DNA of 64,000 nt from Sulfurimonas crateris (GCA_945883795.1 CAMCYC010000006.1:1-64000); one strand, 5' to 3'. Counted from the first letter of the stretch, positions 16,441 to 26,141 are shown. Numbers and translations are program-made. The notes: a model not told the origin generated them from the sequence alone.

Positions 16441-19400
16441 TTATTTAAAATAAGCCCAAAAACTTTCATATCTTTTTACTTCTGTAATTCTCGGCATTGT
16501 TGCATCTACAACACTATTGTTTGTAGGTGCATACACATTCCACATATCATCTCTTAAAAGCATTATATAGACTAAACTTTTATTTTGAGCATTCAATGTT
16601 GTTGCTATTTGTTGCACTGTTTGTGTCTTATTGTTTGACATCAATATCCAACCTTCTGGAAAAAGGTTTTTGAAATTATTAGTAATTTCACTATCTTCAT
16701 CAAATGGTAAAGAAATCTTTGTCTCTGCTTTTGTTTTTACCAAAATTCCTTCAAGTGGATTAATTGTTGAAAACTTTTGTATGAGAGAAGCTGGATTTCT
16801 AGCGGTATTGTTATCCCAAAATATCCAATTTTTTCCAAATTTAAATACTTTTTTTATATCGTTATTTATACCAAAAATTGATTCAAGCGTATTGTTTTGG
16901 TCACAAGTTGCTTGTATTTGTTGAATCTCTTCATTACATAAAGTTTTTGCAGATGGCAATGAGATATAAGTGTAACCATTATTGAGTGGTATTTCTATTT
17001 TTGGGTTTGATGAAATAGAATGGTATAACTCGTCTTTTGCTGTTTTATTGAGGAAAATATAACTGTATATATCTCCTGCAGCTTTATAACTTGCGGTTTT
17101 TATTACTCCATTATCTACAACAAAGGCACTATCTTGTGGATAACTATTATTAGTGAGAGTTAGAATAAGAGTATCATAACCGTCTACTGTTTTTCTTTGC
17201 CATGAGCCGATGTTGTAATCAAGGATAGTAGTATTCACATCTACTTCTAGGAGATTACCGCTGAGATTTCCTGAGCCTAGTACTACTATTTTTGATTCAT
17301 CTTCATTTCGTAGTAAACCATACGAAAAATTATTTGCTATAGCATCATTGATAAAGGAATCCATGGAGTTATAAGTTGCTCCATTGACGAAAAATGTATC
17401 TTCTATTGAAAGTTCTTCACTCAAATATTTGACATACATTTTTTGAGATGTTGCATTTATATCTGTAAAGTTAAACACCATGTTGTTATTACTAAAGAGT
17501 GCTGTTGTTGCTGTATTATTTAACGGTGTTTCAAACTTCACTGTTTGAGTGAGATTTGATACTGGCGTTATATCTGTTGTATGTGTTACAACCCCTGCTG
17601 TATCTTTTATAATATTTTCTTCAGTGATTACATTTGATACTATAGAGTATCTTTCATACTCTACAACTTGAGAGATGCTTTCATTATTATACTCATTCCA
17701 TGTATTCAAACTATAAAGGTTATTTGTCACATTAAGTGAACTTATTCCATCATAAATGGATTGTTCCTCTTTAGAAGTTATAGTGTGTATCTTTGAATTT
17801 TCTAGTACAACATTAAATTTTTGAGTTGTCGTATTATTACTCTCATCTGTTACTTGGATAAAAAATGAAGTTACACCTTCTATTGCACTATTTGGTGTGA
17901 TAGTTAGTGTAATTGGAGTTGTATTGTACGATTCATAACTAATAATGCCACTAGGTGAATATGTATAACTTACAAGGCTATTTGTTTCATTTATTATCTC
18001 TAATCTCAAATCTCCTTGTGTATCATCGTCTATGTTAAACGATACGGTAAATGACTCAGCATTGATTGGTTTTACCCTATCATAAATTGTTGAGATTGTT
18101 GGTGGTGTAATATCACTTATGTCCTCTATCCAATTTTCTGCCAAAGCATCAATTGTTATCCCACTACTAGTTATAGCTGTTTTAAAAGCATCACTTCCAT
18201 CATTCACTGTATGCAGTTTATGGTCGTTAAAGTTGTACCATGAAGAGATATTTCCAGTTGTATCATTAGTATCTACACGAACAGAAAAATTTTGGTTAAT
18301 ACTATAAATATAAGCACTCAAATTATTATCACCATTTGATAAATTATTTGAATTTGGAATACTTAAATTTTCACTATTGCCATCAACCCCTACAAGTTGG
18401 ATATTTGTAATAGTATGTTCAGATAGAGCAACATTTATAAAATTTACAGAAACAACTTTGGATAATATGCTTTTTGGAAAAGGATTACTATTAGTCGTAC
18501 TATCACCAAATTGCCCAACACTATTATTTCCCCAAGCCCAAATTGTTTCATCAGTCTTAAGAGCTACTGTATATTTATATCCAGCACTTACTGTTTTCCA
18601 ATTAATGTCACTACCTATTTGTGTTGGGACATATGTATCAGTAGTTGTTCCATCTCCAAGCTCTCCATCACTATTATTTCCCCAAGCCCAAAGTGTTCCA
18701 TCATTTTTTATCGCTAGTCTATGATAATATCCTGCGGTTATACTTTTCCAATTGATATCAGTTCCAATTTGCGTTGGTACTATTGTAGAATAAGTTCCAT
18801 TCCCAACTGCTATGCCATAACCATTATAACCCCATGCCCAAAGAGTTCCATTGTTTTTTATGGCTATTGTATAATAATACCCAGCTTCTACACTCTTCCA
18901 ATTCGTATCAGTTCCAATTTGAGTTGGTATATATTTACTCGTATAAGTTCCATCTCCAAGTTGTCCATAATCATTATAACCCCAAGTCCAAAGTGTTCCA
19001 TCACTTTTTATCCCTATTGCATGGGAATGCCCCGCATTAATAGTTGTCCATGTTGTATCACTTTGTATTTGTGTTGGCACTAATTTAGTTGTAGTAGTTC
19101 CATCACCAAGTTGACCATAACCATTATAACCCCATGCCCAAAGAGTTCCATTATTTTTGAGAGCTATCGTAAAATGTTCTCCCACGACTACTCTTGCCCA
19201 ATTTGTATCTGTTCCCACTTTTGTTGGGACTAATTTATTTGTATGAGTTGCATCTCCAAGTTGTCCATGACTATTATCTCCCCATCCCCAAAGTGTTCCA
19301 TCTTTTTTTATTGCCATATTATGATAATATCCAAAATTCACACTTGACCAATTTGTATCAGTTCCTATTTGTGTTGGGACATATTTATCAGTAGTTGTCC

Positions 19401-22400
19401 CATCTCCAAGTTGTCCATAAGCATTATATCCCCATGCCCAAAGTGTACCGTTTGATTGAATCCATGCACTAGATTCACCACCTGCAACTAGAGTGCTTGT
19501 ATTTGTATCAAGTGTTAAAATTATCGGAGTATTTATCCAATTTTCTGAAGATGCATCAATTGTAAAAGAGTTTGTATCTGTTGTGATAGTTTTGAAGAAA
19601 TCTGCACTAGAAGCTCTAATTTGGTAAAGTTTAGAATCTGTAAAGTTATACCACCAAATACTATTATCAGATAACACTAATTTAACGGCATACGACTGAT
19701 TATAACTTACCGTTGTTGTAGTTGCAGAGAGTAATGTTTCTGCACCAGTTGAATCTATTATAAATATTTTACTTATCCAATTATCTACTGGTGCATTTGT
19801 TATTTGTACTGTCAGAATGACACTATCTTCATGTTCTACAGCACCAATATCACAACCATCTGTTTGTGTTCTGCTAATTCCTAGCTCATCAACACTTATA
19901 ATATTTCCAAGTAAATCAAGACAATTTGATTTATTTACAATAAAACTACTGAGAACTACAGGATGAACAGGCAATGTACTCATTGTATCTAAACCATAAA
20001 TAACCTCATCACTTACATTGACATCTTCTATTCCATTCACATCAGTTGCATAGAAGTTTGCATCTATTGAACCAATAATATTATTGCCATAAGAATGAAG
20101 ATTTCCGTAAATATTTGAAGAGTTTTTTGTAACAATTGAATTGTTCATGTTAAGCGTTGCTTGAGAATTATAAATAGCTCCACCATTTGTTGCAATGTTA
20201 TATGCAATAGTAGAATGGGAAATATTTGCATCTCCAGAATTAACAAAAATACCACCACCTGCAGAGGCACTATTTGTAGAGATTGTAGAGTTCAAAAGAC
20301 TAAGTGAGCCATCACTATAAATTGCTCCACCACTAGAATTAACAAAAATACCACTGCCTGAAATTGTAGAGTTCAAAACACTAAGTGAAGTACTATCTGT
20401 TGCATTATTATCATGAAAAGTAGAACTTATTATTTCTAAAGATGCTGAGGTGTTGTTATAAATTGCTCCACCATTTGCGTAATTTACCAAGTTATGTCTA
20501 AAGAGAGATTTCTCAATCCTCAAAGTACCATTATTAGAGATTGCTCCACCATGAGTTTGTGGTGCACCATAACCATGCTGAAAAATCAAGCCTCTTAGTT
20601 TTACCGTTGCACCATTTTCTATAATAAAGAGTTGATGGCTATTATCTCCATTTAAAACAACACTGCCATACAAAGTTGCCTCTATTGTAATATTTTTATC
20701 AATCGTAATAGTTCGATTTAAATCTATAGTTCCAGATGAAGAGATTTTAATTGTACCACCATCACTCACATTACTCAAACCATTCTCCAACTCTTCTTGA
20801 GAAATACCAATTTCAATCAAAGAGGAGATGTTTGTATCTTCAGCATAAATGATAAATTTTGGTACATAATTACTAAAATCTCCAAGCTGTCCATAACTAT
20901 TATTTCCCCAAGCCCATAAGGTTGCATTACTCTTGATTGCTACCGTATGATATTCTCCCGCAGTTACACTTGCCCAAGAAGTATCTATTCCTATTTGCGT
21001 TGGGATATTTTTATTTGTCGTACTGCCATCTCCAAGTTGTCCATAATAGTTATTTCCCCATGCCCACAATGTTCCATCATTCTTGATTGCTACTGTATGG
21101 TAGACTCCAGCAGTTGCACTTTTCCAAGAACTATCTGTTCCTATTTGCATTGGAACATTTTTATTTGTACTACTAGTAGTTCCATCTCCAAGTTGTCCAT
21201 AACTATTATTTCCCCAAGCCCACAATGTGCTATCATTTTTGATTGCTACTGTATGATATTCTCCTGCAGTGACACTTTTCCAAGAAGTATCTGTTCCTAT
21301 TTGCGTTGGGAGATATTTTGTAGTAGTAGTTCCATCTCCAAGTTGTCCATAAGCATTATATCCGCAAGCCCACAATGTTCCATCATTCTTGATTGCTACT
21401 GTATGATACACTCCCGCAGTTACACTTTTCCAAGAACTATCTGTTCCTATTTGCGTTGGAACATTTTTATTGGTCGTAGTGCCATCTCCAAGTTCTCCAT
21501 AACTATTATTTCCCCAAGCCCACAATATTCCATTATTTTTGATTGCTACTGTATGAAAATATCCTGCAGTTACACTTTCCCAAGAAGTATCTATTCCTAT
21601 TTGCGTTGGGACATTTTTATTTGTCGTAGTGCCATCGCCAAGTTCTCCATAATAGTTATTTCCCCATGCCCACAATGTTCCATCATTCTTGATTGCTACT
21701 GTATGATACACTCCTGTAGTGACACTTTTCCAAGAAGTATCTGTTCCTATTTGGGTTGGGAGATATTTTGTAGTAGTAGTGCCATCGCCAAGTTGTCCAT
21801 AATAGTTATATCCCCAAGCCCACAATGTTCCATCATTTTTGATTGCTACTGTATGATACACTCCCGCAGTTACGCTTTTCCAAAAAGTATTTGTTCCTAT
21901 TTGCGTTGGGAAATTTTTATTGGTCGTAGTAGTAGTTCCATTGCCAAGCTGTCCATAATCATTTTTTCCCCAAGTATACAAAGAGATGGAAGTCCCATTA
22001 TTTTTGAGTGCCAAGGCATGAGAATGTCCAGCATCTATACTTGACCAATTTATATCGCTTCCTATTTGCGTAGGGATAGATTTATCATTTGTTGTTCCAT
22101 CTCCAAGCTGTCCATAATTATTATTTCCCCAAGACCAAAGAGTTTCATCAGTTTTGATAGCTATAGTATGCCAATCTCCAGCAGTTATGCTTAACCAATG
22201 TGTATCATTTCCCATTTGTGTAGGTACAGATTTACTATCAGTTGTGCCATCCCCAAGCTGTCCAGACCAATTAGCTCCCCAACCCCAAAGAGTTCCATTA
22301 CTTTTTATCGCTACCGTATAATCGTAACCAACGGTTATACTTGACCAACTTGTATCACTCCCTATTTGAGTAGGTATAGATTTGGAAATATTTGTTCCAT

Positions 22401-23022
22401 CTCCAAGTTCTTTATTCTCATTATTTCCCCAAGCCCAAAGCGTTCCATTGGTTTTTATCGCTACTGTATGACTTGAACCTGCTGCTATATTTGACCAACT
22501 TGTATCACTTCCTATTTGTGTAGGTATAGATTTATAGTTAGTTGTTCCATCTCCAAGTTGTCCATAATAGTTATCCCCCCAAGTCCAAAGAGTTCCATCA
22601 CTTTTTATTGCTACCGTATAATAATATCCAGCATTGATACTTTTCCAATTTGTATCAGTTCCTATTTGTGTAGGTACAAGTTTAGCTGTGATTGTTCCAT
22701 CTCCAAGTTGTCCAGACTCATTATCTCCCCAAGTCCAAAGCGTTCCATCGTGCTTTATTGCTACCGCATGAACACTTCCAGTAGTGATGCTTTTCCAATT
22801 TGTATCACTCCCTATTTGTGTAGGTACAAGTTTAGGTGTGATTGTTCCATCTCCAAGTTGACCAGAATTATTATCTCCCCATGCCCAAAGCGTGCCATTT
22901 GGCTCAATCCATACAGAAAAATTATCCCCCCCTGAGATAGTATTGGCAGAGAGTGTTGTTACAAAAAAATGCAGTGCAAAAACGAAAATATAAAATAGTT
23001 TTTTTAGATGATTATTTTTCAT
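16441..23022 (-). CDS. Giant exported RCC1-propeller/beta-helix protein (2193 aa)
   Basis: A Sec signal peptide (residues 1-26, ending 'TTLSA') is followed by 14 RCC1 repeats (about 27-724), a Gly/Asn-rich beta-helix of the choice-of-anchor-Q type (about 747-1057; 'GGAIYN' repeats, ending 'CDIGAVEHEDS'), a ~100-residue domain, seven more RCC1 repeats (about 1176-1521), a second copy of the ~100-residue domain, an Ig-like stretch starting 'PPTISTIYDR', and two C-terminal aromatic modules. The RCC1 core is 'WAWGNNSYGQLGDGTTT', about 50 residues per repeat. It probably binds proteins or glycans outside the cell. Its start overlaps the FecR gene by four bases, so it is translationally coupled to that cargo-like protein. 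Confidence 0.85.
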   Translation of the reverse strand: MKNNHLKKLFYIFVFALHFFVTTLSANTISGGDNFSVWIEPNGTLWAWGDNNSGQLGDGTITPKLVPTQIGSDTNWKSITTGSVHAVAIKHDGTLWTWGDNESGQLGDGTITAKLVPTQIGTDTNWKSINAGYYYTVAIKSDGTLWTWGDNYYGQLGDGTTNYKSIPTQIGSDTSWSNIAAGSSHTVAIKTNGTLWAWGNNENKELGDGTNISKSIPTQIGSDTSWSSITVGYDYTVAIKSNGTLWGWGANWSGQLGDGTTDSKSVPTQMGNDTHWLSITAGDWHTIAIKTDETLWSWGNNNYGQLGDGTTNDKSIPTQIGSDINWSSIDAGHSHALALKNNGTSISLYTWGKNDYGQLGNGTTTTTNKNFPTQIGTNTFWKSVTAGVYHTVAIKNDGTLWAWGYNYYGQLGDGTTTTKYLPTQIGTDTSWKSVTTGVYHTVAIKNDGTLWAWGNNYYGELGDGTTTNKNVPTQIGIDTSWESVTAGYFHTVAIKNNGILWAWGNNSYGELGDGTTTNKNVPTQIGTDSSWKSVTAGVYHTVAIKNDGTLWACGYNAYGQLGDGTTTTKYLPTQIGTDTSWKSVTAGEYHTVAIKNDSTLWAWGNNSYGQLGDGTTSSTNKNVPMQIGTDSSWKSATAGVYHTVAIKNDGTLWAWGNNYYGQLGDGSTTNKNIPTQIGIDTSWASVTAGEYHTVAIKSNATLWAWGNNSYGQLGDFSNYVPKFIIYAEDTNISSLIEIGISQEELENGLSNVSDGGTIKISSSGTIDLNRTITIDKNITIEATLYGSVVLNGDNSHQLFIIENGATVKLRGLIFQHGYGAPQTHGGAISNNGTLRIEKSLFRHNLVNYANGGAIYNNTSASLEIISSTFHDNNATDSTSLSVLNSTISGSGIFVNSSGGAIYSDGSLSLLNSTISTNSASAGGGIFVNSGDANISHSTIAYNIATNGGAIYNSQATLNMNNSIVTKNSSNIYGNLHSYGNNIIGSIDANFYATDVNGIEDVNVSDEVIYGLDTMSTLPVHPVVLSSFIVNKSNCLDLLGNIISVDELGISRTQTDGCDIGAVEHEDSVILTVQITNAPVDNWISKIFIIDSTGAETLLSATTTTVSYNQSYAVKLVLSDNSIWWYNFTDSKLYQIRASSADFFKTITTDTNSFTIDASSENWINTPIILTLDTNTSTLVAGGESSAWIQSNGTLWAWGYNAYGQLGDGTTTDKYVPTQIGTDTNWSSVNFGYYHNMAIKKDGTLWGWGDNSHGQLGDATHTNKLVPTKVGTDTNWARVVVGEHFTIALKNNGTLWAWGYNGYGQLGDGTTTTKLVPTQIQSDTTWTTINAGHSHAIGIKSDGTLWTWGYNDYGQLGDGTYTSKYIPTQIGTDTNWKSVEAGYYYTIAIKNNGTLWAWGYNGYGIAVGNGTYSTIVPTQIGTDINWKSITAGYYHRLAIKNDGTLWAWGNNSDGELGDGTTTDTYVPTQIGSDINWKTVSAGYKYTVALKTDETIWAWGNNSVGQFGDSTTNSNPFPKSILSKVVSVNFINVALSEHTITNIQLVGVDGNSENLSIPNSNNLSNGDNNLSAYIYSINQNFSVRVDTNDTTGNISSWYNFNDHKLHTVNDGSDAFKTAITSSGITIDALAENWIEDISDITPPTISTIYDRVKPINAESFTVSFNIDDDTQGDLRLEIINETNSLVSYTYSPSGIISYESYNTTPITLTITPNSAIEGVTSFFIQVTDESNNTTTQKFNVVLENSKIHTITSKEEQSIYDGISSLNVTNNLYSLNTWNEYNNESISQVVEYERYSIVSNVITEENIIKDTAGVVTHTTDITPVSNLTQTVKFETPLNNTATTALFSNNNMVFNFTDINATSQKMYVKYLSEELSIEDTFFVNGATYNSMDSFINDAIANNFSYGLLRNEDESKIVVLGSGNLSGNLLEVDVNTTILDYNIGSWQRKTVDGYDTLILTLTNNSYPQDSAFVVDNGVIKTASYKAAGDIYSYIFLNKTAKDELYHSISSNPKIEIPLNNGYTYISLPSAKTLCNEEIQQIQATCDQNNTLESIFGINNDIKKVFKFGKNWIFWDNNTARNPASLIQKFSTINPLEGILVKTKAETKISLPFDEDSEITNNFKNLFPEGWILMSNNKTQTVQQIATTLNAQNKSLVYIMLLRDDMWNVYAPTNNSVVDATMPRITEVKRYESFWAYFK
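18460..19495 (-). repeat. Seven tandem RCC1-coding repeats (third propeller)
   Basis: Seven units of about 150 bp within the giant gene, each with the DNA core for 'GQLGDGT'. Unit 5 is off-consensus ('GYGIAVGNGT'). Seven is the number needed to close one propeller. Confidence 0.8.
20850..22945 (-). repeat. Fourteen tandem RCC1-coding repeats (two propellers)
   Basis: Fourteen units of about 150 bp. Units 8-14 are nearly identical at the DNA level, sharing 'SWKSVTAGVYHTVAIKNDG', while units 1-7 are more varied. The recurring 20-base core is close to CAACTTGGAGATGGAACTAC on the minus strand. Confidence 0.85.
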
Positions 23023-24674
23023 TTTACAGCTCCAAAAACACCATGAGCATTTCCATTATTTGAACTATTTAAACTAAAATTTCCTCCAACTGCTTCTGCA
23101 CTTGGACCATAAAAATCACCACTAAGCGAGCCACTTGTTATATTAGCTACACTTTGTGCATCTTTTGTAACACTTGTTGCATCAAAACCATATTTGTGAG
23201 TATTTCCTGCTACATTAGCATTAAAGCCACCTTCTGTTACATTAACCTTTCCGCTAAAACTTTGCTGAGTAAAATCAAAATCCATTTTTACACTTCCATC
23301 TGAACCAATAACACTTCCATCAGGCTTTGTGACAATAGCACTTAGCCCACCACTATAACTTGCAGTTCCACCTTTGTTTATCATCTCATCAACAAAATCA
23401 CTTGATGTTACAACACCACTTAGGTATGCATATTCTGGAACTTGTTCGAGTTCCCAGTAACCGTATTCTAAATACGGTTTTTCTAACTCATCCGTTTTTT
23501 CTACTTTGGTTAAACCCGTTGTATCAATCTCGGTAATTTCTAAAACTGTAGAAGAAGATATAACTGTTTCTTGAGTTTTTGCTACAGCTTCTTCAGTATC
23601 ATTTCCAGTTGATGAACTTACCGAACTCGTAGAACTTGATGTACTAGCAGAACTTACCGAACTCGTAGAACTTGATGTACTAGCAGAACTTACCGAACTG
23701 ATAGAACTTGATGTACTAGCAGAACTTACCGAACTGATAGAACTTGATGTACTCGCAGAACTTACCGAACTGATAGAACTTGATGTACTCGTAGAACTTT
23801 CCGAACTGATAGAACTTGATGTACTCGTAGAACTTTCCGAACTGATAGAACTTGATGTACTCACTGAAACTGCAAGAATATTTATTATGATTTGTTGAGA
23901 TTCTTCTGTAATGGAAGGAATCACATTAAGAGCATTTGTGGTTTGGCTTGTACCTACATTAGTAGAAGTTGGATTACTAACATCAGTATCTCCATAATCT
24001 TCCCCTTGAATAGCTGGAGTTTCCTCTGTTTGTTCATTGTTTTGTGTTTGCGTTGAATTTTCTTGATTATCATTGCCTGTTTCTTCTGTTTCCTCTGTAG
24101 TCGATTGTTCAATATCTTCTGAACCTATATCGCCTAGTTTGTAAATTTGAGGAGTTGTTGGTGGTGCATTTGGTGGTGTATTAGAAAACATCCCCGCTGG
24201 AACTATTTGTGTCACCTTATGGGAGCTTACTGTAATAATTCCAGATGTACAAGCAATTCTATTTTGATTTCCGACAATAATTGTTCCTCTAATTCCGATA
24301 GTTGCGGTTTTAGTTCTAAGGTTAAACTTTTGGGGTGCTATTTTTCCTATTTTTCCCGTAATAGATTTAAATGAACCCTCCAAAAAAGCAAAGTTTACTT
24401 TTGATGTATTCGACTTTGTGTCATAAATATAATCAGAGATATTAAATGTCGAAGACTTTCCTATAGTAACAATTGTTCCATCTTCAAACATAATTTGCGC
24501 TTTTGCTTTATCTTGTGTTTTTAAAATATCTTTTTCTTCTACTTTAAAACCAACTGTTGCATCAAGAGTTTTGTCTGCTCTTGTTACAATACATGAACCT
24601 TTAAGAGATGCTATTTGACCTACAGAAGCAAATATAGTGCTACTTAATACTAAAAGTAATATAAAAAAATTCAT
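23019..24674 (-). CDS. FecR-domain protein with Ser/Thr repeats and a TbpB-like C-terminal barrel (candidate secreted cargo)
   Basis: A 551-residue protein. A Sec signal peptide (1-16, 'STIFA') without a lipobox is followed by a FecR domain (about 20-140; 'GKSSTFNISDY', 'TATIGIRGTIIVG'), an acidic Gln/Glu/Thr linker, a Ser/Thr region of seven 12-residue repeats (about 270-355), and a C-terminal region whose end 'GDFYGPSAEAVGGNFSL' is the hallmark of transferrin-binding-protein-like beta barrels. That barrel type is the recognition domain of Slam/type XI cargo. It lies 12 bases after the TPR-barrel gene and overlaps the giant RCC1 gene. The combination with FecR is unusual. Confidence 0.8.
   Translation of the reverse strand: MNFFILLLVLSSTIFASVGQIASLKGSCIVTRADKTLDATVGFKVEEKDILKTQDKAKAQIMFEDGTIVTIGKSSTFNISDYIYDTKSNTSKVNFAFLEGSFKSITGKIGKIAPQKFNLRTKTATIGIRGTIIVGNQNRIACTSGIITVSSHKVTQIVPAGMFSNTPPNAPPTTPQIYKLGDIGSEDIEQSTTEETEETGNDNQENSTQTQNNEQTEETPAIQGEDYGDTDVSNPTSTNVGTSQTTNALNVIPSITEESQQIIINILAVSVSTSSSISSESSTSTSSSISSESSTSTSSSISSVSSASTSSSISSVSSASTSSSISSVSSASTSSSTSSVSSASTSSSTSSVSSSTGNDTEEAVAKTQETVISSSTVLEITEIDTTGLTKVEKTDELEKPYLEYGYWELEQVPEYAYLSGVVTSSDFVDEMINKGGTASYSGGLSAIVTKPDGSVIGSDGSVKMDFDFTQQSFSGKVNVTEGGFNANVAGNTHKYGFDATSVTKDAQSVANITSGSLSGDFYGPSAEAVGGNFSLNSSNNGNAHGVFGAVK
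23613..23863 (-). repeat. 36-bp tandem repeat in the FecR gene
   Basis: About seven copies of a 36-bp unit (plus-strand core GAACTTGATGTACT) encode 12-residue Ser/Thr/Ala/Val/Glu blocks such as 'SSVSSASTSSSI'. The unit length is a multiple of three, so copy-number change would lengthen or shorten the linker without a frameshift. Confidence 0.85.
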
Positions 24675-24686
24675 AGTAAATCCCTT

Positions 24687-25997
24687 CTAAAATAAAACAA
24701 TAACATTAGAAGTTATCATTTGTTTGTTAAATTCAAAATTTGGTAGATTTGAGTCATTACGAATATAGCTATATTCTAGATTAAAAAGTAAATTTTGCGT
24801 ATAAGAATAAATACCACTGAGTGAAATTTGGTACTCATTATCTTGTTGTGTTGCTGGAAACCATCTATCTTCATGTTGGTAGGATCTGTTATACCATTGT
24901 ACTTTTGGTGTTATCGTAAACATTGGCGTGTATCTATATGAAGTAGAAAGAGCAACATTGAACATGTCGTAATCTATAAAATTACCACTCAAGCGTTTTT
25001 CTTTATAAAATTCTGAATAAAAAGCAAGCATTAATTCATCGTTATAGCGATGATTGAGCGTAAATTCTAATGCACCTATATCTGTTGTGGCTAAATCAAT
25101 TGATTTTCTTTGATATCTTAAATTGAACCCTAACATTGTGGCATTAGAATAGAGATAATTAAATTTTGGATAGATTCCATACATGGTCATATACGGTTTT
25201 GAATTTAACCATATTTTATTAAAAATGAATGCATAATCTACCAATACTTTAGAATTATGAAGTACAGAAAGTGCTGGTGAATATTGAGCAAGAGCAATAT
25301 CATATTCATGTGCTGGCGTAACAGTTTTGGAAAAAACTACAACATCATTTTTAAAAGCGATATCTTTAGAAAAATTGTAGCGGTGATTTAAAGACAATGC
25401 CTCTTGATGAGATAATCCAGCTTTATCAGCGGTTGTATTATTTACATCAGAGAGCGTATTAAGAAAAACATTTTTCATCCCAGAATACACATCATTATTT
25501 GCACGATTAGCAATATTTGTATCATAATTTAGCCCAAAAACTGCCGAAGCATTTAAAGAATTCTTTTTGAGTTTGCTATCTATAGCAGATAAATAACTTT
25601 GAATATTCTCTTTTACATTTGTTGGTATATCTTCACGAGAGATTTTTAAAAAAAGTGTTTGTGCTTTTTCATACTCTTGGAGTTCAAAATAGCATCTTGC
25701 AATTTCAAGTTTACTTCGTGTAGAGTTAGCATCAAAATCTAAAACTCTTTCATAAGCAGAGATTGCACTCCCAAAATCTTTAAGCATATATGCACTTCGA
25801 CCTAAATAAAAATTTATATTTGGGTCTTGCAAATTACTTTGAAATAAACGATAAAACTCATCATACGATTTTTGATACTCTTTTTTTTCAAATAGTATCT
25901 TCGCCTCCTGATAACTCCTTTTTTCTTGTGTTACACTATCCTCATCTGATAGTAGATTCACATGAAAGATTAATAACAATGTAAGTAAAAACTTCAT
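24687..25997 (-). CDS. TPR plus outer-membrane beta-barrel protein, Slam/DUF560-like
   Basis: A 436-residue protein with a Sec signal peptide (1-17), three to four TPR-like helical pairs (about 25-150; 'INFYLGRSAYMLKDFGSAIS', 'LEIARCYFELQEYEKAQTLF') and a barrel of alternating strands (about 155-436) beginning 'SAVFGLNYDTNIAN' and ending in Phe. Periplasmic TPR plus C-terminal barrel is the plan of Slam (surface lipoprotein assembly modulator, DUF560), the outer-membrane translocon of type XI secretion. The neighbour with a TbpB-like barrel strengthens the call. It is first in the operon. A porin with a TPR domain is an alternative. Confidence 0.65.
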   Translation of the reverse strand: MKFLLTLLLIFHVNLLSDEDSVTQEKRSYQEAKILFEKKEYQKSYDEFYRLFQSNLQDPNINFYLGRSAYMLKDFGSAISAYERVLDFDANSTRSKLEIARCYFELQEYEKAQTLFLKISREDIPTNVKENIQSYLSAIDSKLKKNSLNASAVFGLNYDTNIANRANNDVYSGMKNVFLNTLSDVNNTTADKAGLSHQEALSLNHRYNFSKDIAFKNDVVVFSKTVTPAHEYDIALAQYSPALSVLHNSKVLVDYAFIFNKIWLNSKPYMTMYGIYPKFNYLYSNATMLGFNLRYQRKSIDLATTDIGALEFTLNHRYNDELMLAFYSEFYKEKRLSGNFIDYDMFNVALSTSYRYTPMFTITPKVQWYNRSYQHEDRWFPATQQDNEYQISLSGIYSYTQNLLFNLEYSYIRNDSNLPNFEFNKQMITSNVIVLF

Positions 25998-26141
25998 AAG
26001 ATACTCCCGTCTTTTATTTTAAGATATTGTAATTTAAATACAATTAATTTAAGTTCATAGTTAAGATTTTTGTTTGAAAAATATTCCATCTGTTGCTTTT
26101 TATTCTCATTATTCTACAAATTTTAAGGATTACTTCATAAA

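Noticed and set aside
20947-22044. Plus-strand ORF of 365 aa, a Cys/Ser/Ile-rich repeat protein
   Set aside because: It is the complement of the RCC1 repeats in the giant gene. Its repeats mirror the DNA repeat, it has no ribosome site, and the minus-strand frame has a signal peptide and known domains.
22516-22935. Plus-strand ORF of 139 aa with regular Cys spacing
   Set aside because: Antisense of the first RCC1 units; same argument as for 20947-22044.
18460-22945. Direct DNA repeats considered as a CRISPR array
   Set aside because: The units are about 150 bp, in frame and encode RCC1 repeats; there are no short unique spacers of equal length and no cas genes.
23613-23863. 36-bp repeats considered as a CRISPR array
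   Set aside because: The units are contiguous without spacers and code for a Ser/Thr linker.
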